NCBI RefSeq assembly: GCF_020131355.1
Contig: NZ_JAHLEL010000053.1
Coordinates: 124,001 to 188,000 of the forward strand
Direction of reading: 5' to 3'
Origin: Pseudonocardia sp. ICBG1293
Lineage (GTDB): Bacteria > Actinomycetota > Actinomycetes > Mycobacteriales > Pseudonocardiaceae
DNA: 64,000 nt
Part shown: one piece after another, positions 7,961-16,367 of the stretch
Layout of the letters: each line of letters begins with the position of its first letter
Position numbering within the stretch: position 1 is the stretch's first letter
The notes under the pieces: generated by a model
What the model saw: only the letters and a program-made list of their open reading frames with translations
Databases searched by the model: none
What the model was told of the DNA's origin: nothing
Made by a program: the position numbers and the translations under genes

Positions 7961-9139
7961 TCATGCGGCCGCCGGGCGGCGGCGCAGCACCAGGTGCAGC
8001 GCCACCCCGGTCAGCAGTCCCCAGAACGCCCCGCCGACCCCGGCGACAGTGACCCCGGCCGCGGACACCAGGAACGCGGCCGCGGCGGGCACCCGGGCGA
8101 CCGCCGGGTCCGGCGCCCCGGCGGGGACGGCGAGCGCCCCGGCCAGCGCCGCCCCGAACGTCCCGAGCAGGGCCAGTCCCGCGACCGACTGCACGACCCC
8201 GGGCGGGGCGGCGGCGACCAGGGCGGCCAGCGTCGTCGCGAGCGGGGCGAGCAGCAGGCAGGTGACCCCGTTGGCCTGGGAGGCGATCCAGCGCCGCGCC
8301 GGGTCCGGGTGCGCCTCGGGCGAGGCGGGCAGTGCCGCGGTGATCGCGGCCAGGTTGATCGCGTGCGCTCCGGCCGGGGCACCGAGCACCGTCCCGGCAC
8401 CGGTCAGCACCATCGCGTGCCGCCAGGGCACGGTGTAACCGGCCGCGGCGAGCACGGCGACACCGGGCACGTTCTGCGAGGCCATCGTGACCACCCACAG
8501 CGGCAGCGCGACCCCGACCAGCGCCGCGACCGAGAGCCCCGGGGTGGTCAGGACGATCTCCGGCGTCCGCAGCCAGGACCAGCCGTCGGCGAGCGCGACG
8601 ACGATCAGCAGCGCCAGCCCGAACGCGGCCGGGGAGGCCCAGCGCGGTGCGAACCGCGACAGGACCACCCACAGCACCACGATCGGCGCCACCAGCAGCG
8701 GCCGGTCGACCAGTGCCCGCACCGGGGCCAGGCACAGCGGCAGCAGCACCCCGGCCAGCATCGCCTGCGCGATCGGTGCCGGGATGGCGCCGACGAGCCT
8801 CCCGAGCGGACGCACCAGACCGGTCGCGACGATCAGCAGCCCGGCGACGAGGAACGCCCCGACCACGGCGGGCCAGCCGCCCGCGACCGCCCCGGAGGAC
8901 GCCAGCAGCGCGGCACCGGGAGTGGACCAGGCGACCGTCAGGGGGCGCCGGAACCGGCGGCTCAGCCACACCGTGGCGGCGCCCTGCAGCGCGGTGAGCA
9001 CCACCAGCCCGGACGCGGCCTGTGCCGGGTCGGCCCCGGCCGCCGTCAGTCCCGCGAGGACGACGGTGAACGAGCTCGTCACCCCGATCACCGCGGCGAC
9101 GGCGCCGACCGAGGCGGGTTGCACCCAGGAACGATCCAC
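7961..9139 (-). CDS. BenE-type benzoate/H+ symporter family transporter
   Basis: A 392-aa integral membrane protein with about 12 hydrophobic segments, of BenE family length and pattern. The N-terminal VGAVAAVIGVTSSFTVVLAG, the TVAWSTPGAALLASSG segment in the first third and the PVRALVDRPLL loop in the middle are typical of the family. BenE proteins import benzoate or related aromatic acids with protons, but substrates vary and no aromatic degradation genes are nearby, so the ligand is not established. The promoter region contains a clear palindrome (9160-9175) close to the start codon. A DUF1097 protein and a cupin-type repressor are encoded divergently. Confidence 0.85.
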   Translation of the reverse strand: MDRSWVQPASVGAVAAVIGVTSSFTVVLAGLTAAGADPAQAASGLVVLTALQGAATVWLSRRFRRPLTVAWSTPGAALLASSGAVAGGWPAVVGAFLVAGLLIVATGLVRPLGRLVGAIPAPIAQAMLAGVLLPLCLAPVRALVDRPLLVAPIVVLWVVLSRFAPRWASPAAFGLALLIVVALADGWSWLRTPEIVLTTPGLSVAALVGVALPLWVVTMASQNVPGVAVLAAAGYTVPWRHAMVLTGAGTVLGAPAGAHAINLAAITAALPASPEAHPDPARRWIASQANGVTCLLLAPLATTLAALVAAAPPGVVQSVAGLALLGTFGAALAGALAVPAGAPDPAVARVPAAAAFLVSAAGVTVAGVGGAFWGLLTGVALHLVLRRRPAAA

Positions 9140-9159
9140 CGGGACACCCTAACGGCATC

Positions 9160-9175
9160 GTTCTGTAAACAGAAC
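9160..9175. promoter_or_regulatory. palindromic operator candidate upstream of the BenE gene
   Basis: GTTCTG-TAAA-CAGAAC, a perfect 6+6 inverted repeat with a 4-bp AT spacer in a very GC-rich background. It ends 21 bases upstream of the BenE start codon. This is where a repressor would block the core promoter. The likeliest binder is the XRE/cupin regulator at 10238-10801, but this is inference from proximity. Confidence 0.55.
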
Positions 9176-9399
9176 ACACCGCCGACGGGCCGGCCGGGGC
9201 GCGAGCGGTCCGGTGACCAGGATGTTCTGCAGCCGATACACGGGACGCCGCCGCCGGGACCAAAGATGACCGAACCGTTTCGTCCGGAAAACAGGCGGTG
9301 ACGTCCGGCCCGCCGATCTTGGAACGGCCCCCCCGCGGCGCCCCATCCTGCGTGGGTCGCCGCACCCGTCGGGCGCGGCTCTACCGGAAGGCCCGTCTC

Positions 9400-9918
9400 A
9401 TGAAGCTGCCCGTCGCTCTGGCCCTGGTGATCGGCGTCGCCGGGGCGGTGATCGCGTACCTCTACCTCGGCCCGCTCTCCGGTCTCGGCCTGTTCGTGCC
9501 GGCCACGTTCCTGGGTGCCGCGACCTTCTTCGCGGCGGGCGGTGACCGGCCTGCCCTGGTCAGCGCCCTGGCCACGAACGTCTGGGGGATCATCACCGGC
9601 ACCGTCATGCTGATCCTGGCCGGGCTCACCACCCAGCCCGCACTGCTCGGCCTGATCATCGGCGGGATGACCGCGGTGTTCATCCTCGGTGCGCTCGTGC
9701 CGCAGCTCGGGTTCGTGCCCGGGTCGGTCGTCGGGTTCGCCACCACGGCGGCGTTCGGCCTGCTCAGCGGCGCCTCCGGCACGGACTTCTCGCTGCCCAC
9801 CGGACCGTTCACGGTGATGCTGCTCTCGTTCGTGGTCGGCTCGGTCGTGCTGGGCTACGGCTGCAGCCTGATCGTCGGCCGGCTGACCGCCCGCACCGCG
9901 GCACCCGCCGCGGCCTGA
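9400..9918 (+). CDS. DUF1097 family membrane protein
   Basis: A 172-aa protein with six hydrophobic stretches, for example VALALVIGVAGAVIAYLYLG at the N-terminus and VMLLSFVVGSVVLGYGCSLI near the end. This matches the DUF1097 family (E. coli YcdZ-like). Function is unknown. I chose the ATG at 9400 because it has a purine-rich GGAAGG upstream and begins the first membrane helix directly; an upstream in-frame GTG at 9298 would add 34 charged residues that do not look conserved. It is divergent from the transporter gene and followed after 17 bases by a small HTH gene, so the three genes to 10801 may be one unit. Confidence 0.75.
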   Translation: MKLPVALALVIGVAGAVIAYLYLGPLSGLGLFVPATFLGAATFFAAGGDRPALVSALATNVWGIITGTVMLILAGLTTQPALLGLIIGGMTAVFILGALVPQLGFVPGSVVGFATTAAFGLLSGASGTDFSLPTGPFTVMLLSFVVGSVVLGYGCSLIVGRLTARTAAPAAA

Positions 9919-9935
9919 CCCGGCGGCGGTGCCCG

Positions 9936-10181
9936 GTGCGGCTGGTCACCACCGGTGAGGCCGCCGCCCGGCTGGCCCTGAGCCCGCGGGCGCTGCACCG
10001 CTGGGCCAGGGCCGGTCTGGTGACACCGGCCTTCCGCGAACCGGACGGGCGTGACCTGTGGGACGTGGAGGACCTGCGGGACCAGGTCACGGCGCTCCCG
10101 GCCCGCTTCTCGGCGGCCACCGCGGTGCGCGACCCGGGGACACCCGTCCCCCGCCCCGGCCCGGACGCACCGGCCGGGTGA
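9936..10181 (+). CDS. small MerR-like helix-turn-helix protein
   Basis: An 81-residue protein from a GTG start. Residues about 4-50 form a winged-helix/MerR-type or excisionase-like DNA-binding motif (VTTGEAAARLALSPRALHRWARAGLVTPAF), followed by a low-complexity Pro/Gly tail. There is no effector domain, so it may act as a DNA-binding partner of a neighbour or be a shortened regulator. It lies 17 bases after the DUF1097 gene and 56 bases before the cupin regulator gene. Confidence 0.6.
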   Translation: MRLVTTGEAAARLALSPRALHRWARAGLVTPAFREPDGRDLWDVEDLRDQVTALPARFSAATAVRDPGTPVPRPGPDAPAG

Positions 10182-10237
10182 CCCGCGGTCCCCGCCGCGG
10201 CGTCCACCGGCCCCGCCGGCCGGGCTACAGTCGGCCG

Positions 10238-10801
10238 GTGGACGCCGGGGCGCTGCGGACGACCGTCGGCGAACGGTTGCGGACGGCACGGACCGCACAC
10301 GGCCTGTCGGTCGGGGTGCTCGCGGAGCGGGCCGGTATCGGCAAGGGCTCGCTGTCCGAGATCGAGAACGGCGGCCGCAACCCCACCCTGTCCACCCTCT
10401 ACGCGCTCGCCGACGCCCTGGGCGTCCCGCTCTCCCGGCTGCTCGCGGAGCACCCCGGGGCCGAGGCAGGCGGTCCCGGCATCACCGCCCGCCTGCTGGA
10501 GACGACCACCGACGAGCTCGGCACCGTCGAGGTCTACGCCCTGACCCTCACCCCGGAGGCGGTCCACACCTCCCCCGGGCACGGGCCGGGCGTCGTCGAG
10601 CACCTGCTGGTCACCCGCGGCGCGGTCCGGGCGGGTCGCGGCGGGCACGAGGCCCACCTCGGCACCGGGGAGGCGACCCGCTGGCACGCCGACGGGGAGC
10701 ACACCTACACCGCCCTCGACGGGGCACCGGCCGCGGCCGTCCTCGTCATCCGCACCCCGGCTCCGGGTCTGCGGGACCGCACCACCCCGCCGACGTCGTG
10801 A
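10238..10801 (+). CDS. XRE-family transcriptional regulator with cupin domain
   Basis: A 187-aa regulator. Residues about 8-63 form the XRE helix-turn-helix (VGERLRTARTAHGLSVGVLA, GIGKGSLSEIENGGRNPTLS). Residues about 85-180 form a cupin-like sensor barrel (GVVEHLLVTRGAVRAG, then the ATRWHADGEHTY pattern). XRE/cupin proteins usually repress a neighbouring transporter or catabolic gene and respond to a small ligand. Here the candidates are the DUF1097 gene and the divergent BenE-type transporter, whose promoter carries a strong palindrome. The start is the GTG at 10238; an earlier in-frame start would only add low-complexity residues. Confidence 0.85.
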   Translation: MDAGALRTTVGERLRTARTAHGLSVGVLAERAGIGKGSLSEIENGGRNPTLSTLYALADALGVPLSRLLAEHPGAEAGGPGITARLLETTTDELGTVEVYALTLTPEAVHTSPGHGPGVVEHLLVTRGAVRAGRGGHEAHLGTGEATRWHADGEHTYTALDGAPAAAVLVIRTPAPGLRDRTTPPTS

Positions 10802-10805
10802 TCAC

Positions 10806-10853
10806 CAGTACCTCAGCGTGGCGCACGCGGCCCCGGACCGCGCTCAGGTACTG
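10806..10853. terminator. bidirectional hairpin between convergent genes
   Basis: Arms 10806-10818 and 10841-10853 pair at 12 of 13 positions around a GC-rich 22-base loop. The structure lies exactly between the stop codons of the converging regulator gene (10801) and the next minus-strand gene (10858), so it can serve both. No U-tract is present, as is usual in this GC range. Confidence 0.5.
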
Positions 10854-10857
10854 ATCG

Positions 10858-11823
10858 TCAGGCCGCCGCGTCCCACCAGCCGAGGATGCGGGTGCCGTAC
10901 AGGGTCAGCCAGGGCGACGGCTCCCCCGGCGGCACGTCGACCTCGAACCACATCTCCCCCGGGTCGCGGACACCCTGGACCCAGCGCCCGTCCGGACGTC
11001 GCGCGGCGCGCAGGGCCGCGACGGCGTCGGCCAGCCGCGGGTCGGGCCGGGCCCGGTCGAGTGCGGCCGCGCGGCGGAAGTACTCGGTGCCGCGCAGCAC
11101 GTCGTGCCGCCAGCGCAGCGGGTACGCCAGCTCGGCCGGGTCCCGTTCCAGGGCGACCGGCTCCCCGGTCGAGAGCCGGTGGAGCAGCCCGCGGGTCAGC
11201 AGGTACTCCTCGCCCGACCGGCGGGCGGCCCGCGTCGCGGGGGTGCCCCCGGTGGCCTGTTCGTGGGCGAGCAGCCCGCCCAGGGCGTTGAGGGTCGAGT
11301 GGAACGACGACCGCTGCGCACCGTCCACCCAGAAGCAGTTCCAGCCGCCGTCGGCGAGCCGGTGCTCGGGGAACCAGGCGGCCAGGGCGTCCATGTCCCG
11401 TCCGAGCCAGAGACCGTTGGCCACGGTGGCCGCGTTGATGCAGGCGTCGACCTCGCCGCCCCAGTAGGGCAGATCGTCGTACTCCCAGCGGCACGACTCG
11501 AGCCTCTCCGACGTGTCCGCCAGCACCGACGGGTCCAGGCCCCACTCGCGCAGCGCGGTCAGCGACCAGGTCGTCGCCGTCCACGGCTGCCCCTCGACGT
11601 CGGATCCGCCCGCCGGGAAGTAGGCGCCGCCCGCCCAGGTGCCCTCGGGGTCCTGGTGGGCGAGCAGGCGCGCACCCAGGCCCTCCGTCGCCACCCGCGC
11701 CCGGGTGGCCTCCCAGACCTCGGGAGGCGCACCCGTCAGGTCGCGCTCGACCTGCCAGCGCAACGCCGGGTCGGTGTCGAGCAGCCAGTCGATCAGCCTG
11801 CGGTCCGCGACGGCCCCGTCCAT
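10858..11823 (-). CDS. terpenoid-cyclase (alpha/alpha-toroid) fold protein, squalene-cyclase-like
   Basis: A 321-aa protein with repeated helical units containing QW-type patterns: EGTWAGGAYFP, LADGGWNCFW, RPDGRWVQGV. This is the toroid fold shared by squalene-hopene cyclases and prenyltransferase beta subunits. At about half the length of a squalene-hopene cyclase and without a visible DxDD motif, it cannot be a standard cyclase. GenBank relatives are commonly called squalene cyclase or hypothetical. The gene follows the acyl-CoA dehydrogenase gene by 14 bases on the same strand, so the two are probably cotranscribed. Function not assigned. Confidence 0.6.
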   Translation of the reverse strand: MDGAVADRRLIDWLLDTDPALRWQVERDLTGAPPEVWEATRARVATEGLGARLLAHQDPEGTWAGGAYFPAGGSDVEGQPWTATTWSLTALREWGLDPSVLADTSERLESCRWEYDDLPYWGGEVDACINAATVANGLWLGRDMDALAAWFPEHRLADGGWNCFWVDGAQRSSFHSTLNALGGLLAHEQATGGTPATRAARRSGEEYLLTRGLLHRLSTGEPVALERDPAELAYPLRWRHDVLRGTEYFRRAAALDRARPDPRLADAVAALRAARRPDGRWVQGVRDPGEMWFEVDVPPGEPSPWLTLYGTRILGWWDAAA

Positions 11824-11837
11824 GGGGCGTCAGGGTG

Positions 11838-12992
11838 TCACTTCAGCAGGCTGCGCGCCATCACCATGCGCTGGATCTGGTTGGTGCCCTCGTAGATCTG
11901 GGTGATCTTCGCGTCGCGCATCATGCGCTCGGCCGGGAAGTCGCGGGTGTAGCCCGCGCCGCCGAGCAGCTGGACGGCGTCGGTGGTCACCTGCATCGCG
12001 GTGTCGGAGGCGAAGCACTTGGCGGCCGAGGAGATGAAGCCCAGGTCGGGCTCGCCCCGCTCGGCGCGCGAGGCGACGACGTAGCAGAGCTGGCGGGCGG
12101 CCTCGACCTTCATCGCCATGTCGGCGAGCATGAACTGCAGACCCTGGAACTCGGCCAGGTGCTTGCCGAACTGCTTGCGCTCCTTCATGTACTGCGTCGC
12201 GACGTCGAGTGCCCCCTGGGCGATGCCGACGGCCTGCGAGCCGATGGTCGGCCGCGTGTGGTCCAGGGTGCGCAGCGCGGTCTTGAAGCCGGTGCCCTCG
12301 GCGCCGATGATCCGGTCGGCCGGAATGCGGGCGTCCTCGAAGTGGATCTCGCGGGTGGGCGAACCGTGGATGCCGAGCTTGCGCTCCTTGGTGCCGACGA
12401 CGAAGCCCGGGTCGTCCTTGTGGACGACGAACGCCGAGATCCCGTTGGCCTTCTTCTCCGGGTCCGTGACCGCCATGACCGTGTACCAGGTCGACTCGCC
12501 GGCGTTGGTGATCCAGCACTTGGTGCCGTTGAGGACCCACTCGTCGCCGTCGCGGCGGGCGCGGGTCTTCATCGACGCGGCGTCCGAGCCCGCCTCGCGC
12601 TCGGACAGCGCGTAGCTGACCATCGCCTCGCCGGCCGCGACCGAGGGCAGGACCTGCTTCTTGAGCTCGTCCGAGGCGGACAGCAGGATCGGGGTGAGCC
12701 CGAGGCCGTTCACCCCGGGGATCAGCGACGACGACGCGCAGACCCGCGCGACCTCCTCGATCACGATGCACCCGGCGAGCTCGTCGGCACCCTGGCCGCC
12801 GTACTCCTCGGGGATGATCACGGCCTGGAACCCGGCCTTGACCAGCGCGTCGCGGGCCTCGGCGGGGTAGCGACCCTGCTCGTCCACCTCGGCGGCGTAC
12901 GGGGCGATCTCCTTCTCCGCCAGGTCCCGGACCGCCTCGCGGAGGGCCTCGTGCTCGTCGCTGAGCCGGTAGCTGTCGAAGTCGCTGTTCAT
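11838..12992 (-). CDS. acyl-CoA dehydrogenase (FadE25-like)
   Basis: An FAD-dependent enzyme oxidising acyl-CoA to trans-2-enoyl-CoA. The 384 residues contain the two family signatures: YALSEREAGSDAAS (about 130-145, FAD and substrate binding) and QLLGGAGYTRDFPAERMMRD near 335-355. The C-terminal QIYEGTNQIQRMVMARSLL holds the catalytic Glu, at the position used by short- and medium-chain enzymes. I place the start at ATG 12992 (MNSDFDSYRLSD); ten further codons upstream to 13022 are possible but lack conservation. It precedes purE/purK as fadE25 does in M. tuberculosis, though a divergent TetR gene is inserted here. Confidence 0.9.
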   Translation of the reverse strand: MNSDFDSYRLSDEHEALREAVRDLAEKEIAPYAAEVDEQGRYPAEARDALVKAGFQAVIIPEEYGGQGADELAGCIVIEEVARVCASSSLIPGVNGLGLTPILLSASDELKKQVLPSVAAGEAMVSYALSEREAGSDAASMKTRARRDGDEWVLNGTKCWITNAGESTWYTVMAVTDPEKKANGISAFVVHKDDPGFVVGTKERKLGIHGSPTREIHFEDARIPADRIIGAEGTGFKTALRTLDHTRPTIGSQAVGIAQGALDVATQYMKERKQFGKHLAEFQGLQFMLADMAMKVEAARQLCYVVASRAERGEPDLGFISSAAKCFASDTAMQVTTDAVQLLGGAGYTRDFPAERMMRDAKITQIYEGTNQIQRMVMARSLLK

Positions 12993-13052
12993 ACCGACCA
13001 TGCTAACGGCACTCCGTGCCACATGTCACGGGACCTTGCTACCCTCCGTGCC

Positions 13053-13781
13053 ATGACGACCAGCACGCGGCGCGGGCGTTCCCCGGAGGGGCGGGCCGAG
13101 GTGCGGCGGGACCTGGTCGCCGCGGCGGCGCGGCTGTTCACCGAGCGCGGGTACGGCGACACCACCGTCGACGACATCGCGGCCGCCGCGGGCGTCGGGC
13201 GCCGAACGTTCTTCCGCTACTTCCGCGGCAAGGAGGACGCTCTGCCCCCCGACCACGAGCGCGGACTGTCGCGGATCGGCGAGGTCTTCGCCGGCGCGCA
13301 CCCCGACGAGCCGCTGCCGTCGCTGGCACTGCGTGCCGCGGAGACGGTGTTCGAGCTCTACACCGAGGACCCCGAGGTGGCCCGGCTGCGCTTCGCCCTG
13401 GTCGGCTCGGTGCCCGCGCTGCGCGACCGCGAGGCCGCGTCGGTGCACCACTACCGCCGGCTGTTCACCCGCGAGCTCACCGCCCGGCTCGGGGACCGCC
13501 CCGACGGGGAGCTGCGGGCCGCGGTGACGGCGGCGGCGCTGGTCGCCGCGCACAACCAGGCGCTGCGCCGGTGGCTGGTCGAGGGCGCCCGCGACGCCGA
13601 CCTGCCCGGTGCCGTCGACCACTTCCGCCGGGTGGCGACGATGCTGCCGCTGGAGGAGGCGACCGAGCCCGCCGCCGCGCCCGACCTGGAGGACGTCACC
13701 CGGCGCCTGGAGCGTGCGGCCCGGAGCCTGGAGCGGGGGTCGACGCGGCACACGGGCCGATCCCGGCCCGGACATGCGTGA
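13053..13781 (+). CDS. TetR-family transcriptional regulator
   Basis: A 242-aa regulator with the N-terminal TetR helix-turn-helix at about residues 17-63 (LVAAAARLFTERGYGDTTVD, DIAAAAGVGRRTFFRYFRGKE). The C-terminal ligand domain contains an actinobacterial MftR-like pattern. It is transcribed away from the acyl-CoA dehydrogenase gene with 60 bases between the starts, which suggests it regulates that gene, itself or both. In the gap an inverted pair GGCA-N5-TGCC is present, but it is too short to call an operator. The ligand is unknown; acyl-CoA would fit the neighbour but is inference. Confidence 0.85.
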   Translation: MTTSTRRGRSPEGRAEVRRDLVAAAARLFTERGYGDTTVDDIAAAAGVGRRTFFRYFRGKEDALPPDHERGLSRIGEVFAGAHPDEPLPSLALRAAETVFELYTEDPEVARLRFALVGSVPALRDREAASVHHYRRLFTRELTARLGDRPDGELRAAVTAAALVAAHNQALRRWLVEGARDADLPGAVDHFRRVATMLPLEEATEPAAAPDLEDVTRRLERAARSLERGSTRHTGRSRPGHA

Positions 13782-13842
13782 TCCCCGGGCCGCACCGGGG
13801 TGCGTCGACCGAACCGGACAAGGCTCGGACCCGGGGATCACG
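13777..13842 (+). terminator. large hairpin after TetR gene
   Basis: Perfect 13-bp arms, 13777-13789 and 13830-13842, enclose a 40-base loop. The left arm overlaps the TetR stop codon. It probably ends that transcript. The following 200 bases up to the purE stop (14051) contain a second imperfect hairpin near 13987-14012, suited to ending the opposite purK-purE transcript, and nothing else recognisable. Confidence 0.45.
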
Positions 13843-14050
13843 GGTGACCGTCGGGAACTCGCCGGCACCACACCGGCTTCCACGACCGCCTCTCCGACGG
13901 GTTCTCCCCGCCGGAGCAGAACGTGGTGCTAGCTGACGGCCACCTCACGTGTCCTGCTGTAGCTCATCTGCTGGACCACCTCCTCTCCCGTGTACCGACA
14001 CCGTACGCACGGGATCGAGCGGCGCGCCACCGGAAATCGCGGTCCGGTCC

Positions 14051-14563
14051 TCAGCCCTCGCGGGCGGCCACGCGCAGCGCCGCGTCCTTGTCCAGGACGC
14101 TGCGCTCGAGGTCGGCCTGGAACTCCACCATGGCCTGCCGGAGCCGCTCGTCGCCGGCGCCGAGGATGCGCACCGCGAGCAGCCCGGCGTTGCGGGCGTT
14201 GCCGACCGCGACGGTCGCCACCGGCACCCCGGCGGGCATCTGCACGATCGACAGCAGCGAGTCCAGGCCGTCGAGGTACTTCAGCGGCACCGGCACGCCG
14301 ATCACCGGCAGCGGCGTCGCGGCGGCGACCATGCCGGGCAGGTGTGCCGCGCCGCCGGCACCGGCGACGATCGCCTGCAGCCCGCGGTCGGCCGCCGACG
14401 CGGCGTAGTCGAGCATCCGCTGCGGGGTCCGGTGGGCGGAGTAGACGCCGACCTCCCACGGCACGCCGAACTCGTCGAGCGCGGCGCCCGCGGCGCCCAT
14501 CACCGGCCAGTCCGAGTCGCTGCCCATGATCACGCCCACGCGCGGGGAGCCGGTCTGCGTCAT
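14051..14563 (-). CDS. purE: 5-(carboxyamino)imidazole ribonucleotide mutase
   Basis: Converts N5-CAIR to CAIR in purine synthesis. The 170 residues match class I PurE: IMGSDSDWPVM (about 12-22, substrate phosphate site), SAHRTPQRM with the catalytic His, and AGAGGAAHLPGMVAA followed by VIGVPV. The ATG at 14563 overlaps the purK stop in ATGA, so translation is coupled and the product of PurK is passed on directly. The order purK then purE on one strand matches M. tuberculosis Rv3276c-Rv3275c. Confidence 0.96.
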   Translation of the reverse strand: MTQTGSPRVGVIMGSDSDWPVMGAAGAALDEFGVPWEVGVYSAHRTPQRMLDYAASAADRGLQAIVAGAGGAAHLPGMVAAATPLPVIGVPVPLKYLDGLDSLLSIVQMPAGVPVATVAVGNARNAGLLAVRILGAGDERLRQAMVEFQADLERSVLDKDAALRVAAREG

Positions 14564-15795
14564 CGGGGTCCTTCCGGGGAGTGCGGGGAGCGGGGATCGC
14601 CGGTGTGGGCGGACCAGCCGTCCGCCCAGGTGGCGGTGGCCAGCCAGCCCGCGGCGAGCTCGGCGCGGGCGCGCACGTCGGCCTCGTCGCGGCCCAGGAC
14701 CGTCACGTGGCCGATCTTGCGGGCCGGACGCCCGTCCTTGGCGTAGAGGTGCACCTTCGCCTCCGGGAAACGCGCGAAGCAGTGGTGCAGCCGCTCGTCC
14801 ATGCCCATCGCGGGTTCCTGCGCCGCGCCGAGCACGTTCGCCATCACCGCGACCGGTGCGACCGGCGCGGTGGACCCGAGCGGGTAGTCCAGCACCGCGC
14901 GCAGGTGCTGCTCGAACTGCGAGGTGACCGAGCCCTCGATGGTCCAGTGCCCGGAGTTGTGCGGGCGCATCGCCAGCTCGTTGACCACGACCTCGCCGGG
15001 CGCGGTCTCGAACAGCTCGACCGTCATCAGCCCGACCACCCCGAGCTCGGCCGCGATCCGCAGGGCCAGCTCCTGGATCCGGGCGGCGTGGTCCGGGTCG
15101 AGCCCCGGGGCGGGCGAGGTGACCCGGGCGCACTGGCCGTCGACCTGGAGGGTCTCGACGACCGGCCAGGCCGCGGCCTGCCCGTACGGCGACCGGGCGA
15201 CGCTCGCGGCCAGCTCCCGGGTCATCGGCACCGCGGACTCGACGAGCAACGGCGTCCCGGCCGCGAGCAGGTCGGAGACCAGGGCGGGGTCGGCGGCGCG
15301 CAGGAACCAGACACCGCGACCGTCGTAACCGCCGCGGGTGGCCTTGAGCACCACCGGCCAGCCGTGCTCCTCTCCGAACGCGGCGACGTCCTCGGCGGAC
15401 GCCACCTCGGCGAAGGCGGGCACCGGCAGGCCCATGTCCGACAGCCGCCGGCGCATCACCAGCTTGTCCTGCGCGTGCACCAGCGCCGAGGGCGGCGGCC
15501 GCAGCGGCACACCGGCCTCGGCGAGCGGGACCAGCACCTCCTGCGGGACGCCTTCGTGGTCGAACGTGACGGCCGAGCAGCCCGTCGCGAGCTCCCGCAG
15601 CGCGGCGGCGTCGTCGGGGTCGCCGAGCACGACGTCCGGCGTCACCCGGGCCGCAGGGTCGCCCGGCGACGCGGCGAGCACCCGCAGGGTCTGCCCCAGC
15701 GCCACGGCGGCCTGGGCGGTCATCCGGGCCAGCTGGCCGCCGCCGACCATGCCGACGACGGGCAAGGCGGCGTTCAGCGCGTCAACCCTCTCCAC
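14560..15795 (-). CDS. purK: 5-(carboxyamino)imidazole ribonucleotide synthase
   Basis: ATP-grasp enzyme that carboxylates AIR to N5-CAIR with bicarbonate. Of 411 residues, the N-terminal VGMVGGGQLARM is the nucleotide-like fold at about 13-24. The ATP-grasp region contains VVLKATRGGYDGRGVWF, and the C-terminal part has EVVVNELAMRPHNSGHWTIE with metal-binding Glu and Asn. The GTG at 15795 is the only reasonable start close to the conserved region. It is translationally coupled to purE downstream and divergent from the GtrA gene with 34 bases between starts, so both promoters are compressed into this gap or overlap the genes. Confidence 0.95.
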   Translation of the reverse strand: MERVDALNAALPVVGMVGGGQLARMTAQAAVALGQTLRVLAASPGDPAARVTPDVVLGDPDDAAALRELATGCSAVTFDHEGVPQEVLVPLAEAGVPLRPPPSALVHAQDKLVMRRRLSDMGLPVPAFAEVASAEDVAAFGEEHGWPVVLKATRGGYDGRGVWFLRAADPALVSDLLAAGTPLLVESAVPMTRELAASVARSPYGQAAAWPVVETLQVDGQCARVTSPAPGLDPDHAARIQELALRIAAELGVVGLMTVELFETAPGEVVVNELAMRPHNSGHWTIEGSVTSQFEQHLRAVLDYPLGSTAPVAPVAVMANVLGAAQEPAMGMDERLHHCFARFPEAKVHLYAKDGRPARKIGHVTVLGRDEADVRARAELAAGWLATATWADGWSAHTGDPRSPHSPEGPR

Positions 15796-15829
15796 GAGAC
15801 CGGGAGCCTAATCTGGCACGATCGAGCCC

Positions 15830-16363
15830 GTGACGGTGGTGGAGGCGACGCTCGCCAGGATCCCCCAGCCGTACCGCGACAAGGCGATCAAACACCGCGA
15901 GCTGATCAAGTTTCTGATGGTCGGTGGCAGCACCTGGGTCATCGACACGGTGGTGTTCCTGGTGCTGAAGGCCACGGTGCTGGCCGACAAGCCGGTGACC
16001 GCCAAGGTCATTGCGGTGCTGGTGGCGACGATGGTGTCGTACGTGCTGAACCGCGAGTGGTCCTTCCGGACCCGCGGCGGGCGTGAGCGGCACCACGAGG
16101 CCCTGCTGTTCTTCGTCATCAGCGGGATCGGTGTCGCGGTGTACTCGGCGCCGCTGTGGGTCTCGCGCTACGTGTTCGAGCTGCAGGTGCCGTTCGTCAC
16201 GCTGGTCGCCCAGGAGTCCGCCGACTTCGTGGCCGGGCAGATCGTGGGCACCCTGGTCGGGATGGCGTTCCGATGGTGGGCGTTCCGCCGGTTCGTGTGG
16301 CCCGACCAGTTCGTGCGCCGCCAGCCGCCGCCCCCGCCGCCCGTCCCGGCCCCCCAGGACTGA
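15830..16363 (+). CDS. GtrA family membrane protein
   Basis: A 177-aa protein with four predicted transmembrane segments: about 26-48 (LIKFLMVGGSTWVIDTVVFL), 58-75, 90-110 and 140-158. GtrA proteins take part in flipping or handling lipid-linked sugars for wall polysaccharides such as arabinogalactan. The tail is proline-rich and cytoplasmic. The position beside purK matches Rv3277 in M. tuberculosis. GTG start at 15830. Confidence 0.85.
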   Translation: MTVVEATLARIPQPYRDKAIKHRELIKFLMVGGSTWVIDTVVFLVLKATVLADKPVTAKVIAVLVATMVSYVLNREWSFRTRGGRERHHEALLFFVISGIGVAVYSAPLWVSRYVFELQVPFVTLVAQESADFVAGQIVGTLVGMAFRWWAFRRFVWPDQFVRRQPPPPPPVPAPQD

Positions 16364-16367
16364 GCCG

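Noticed and set aside
13008..13020. GGCA-N5-TGCC pair as a TetR operator
   Set aside because: Arms of four bases are expected by chance at this GC content; position between divergent genes alone is not enough.
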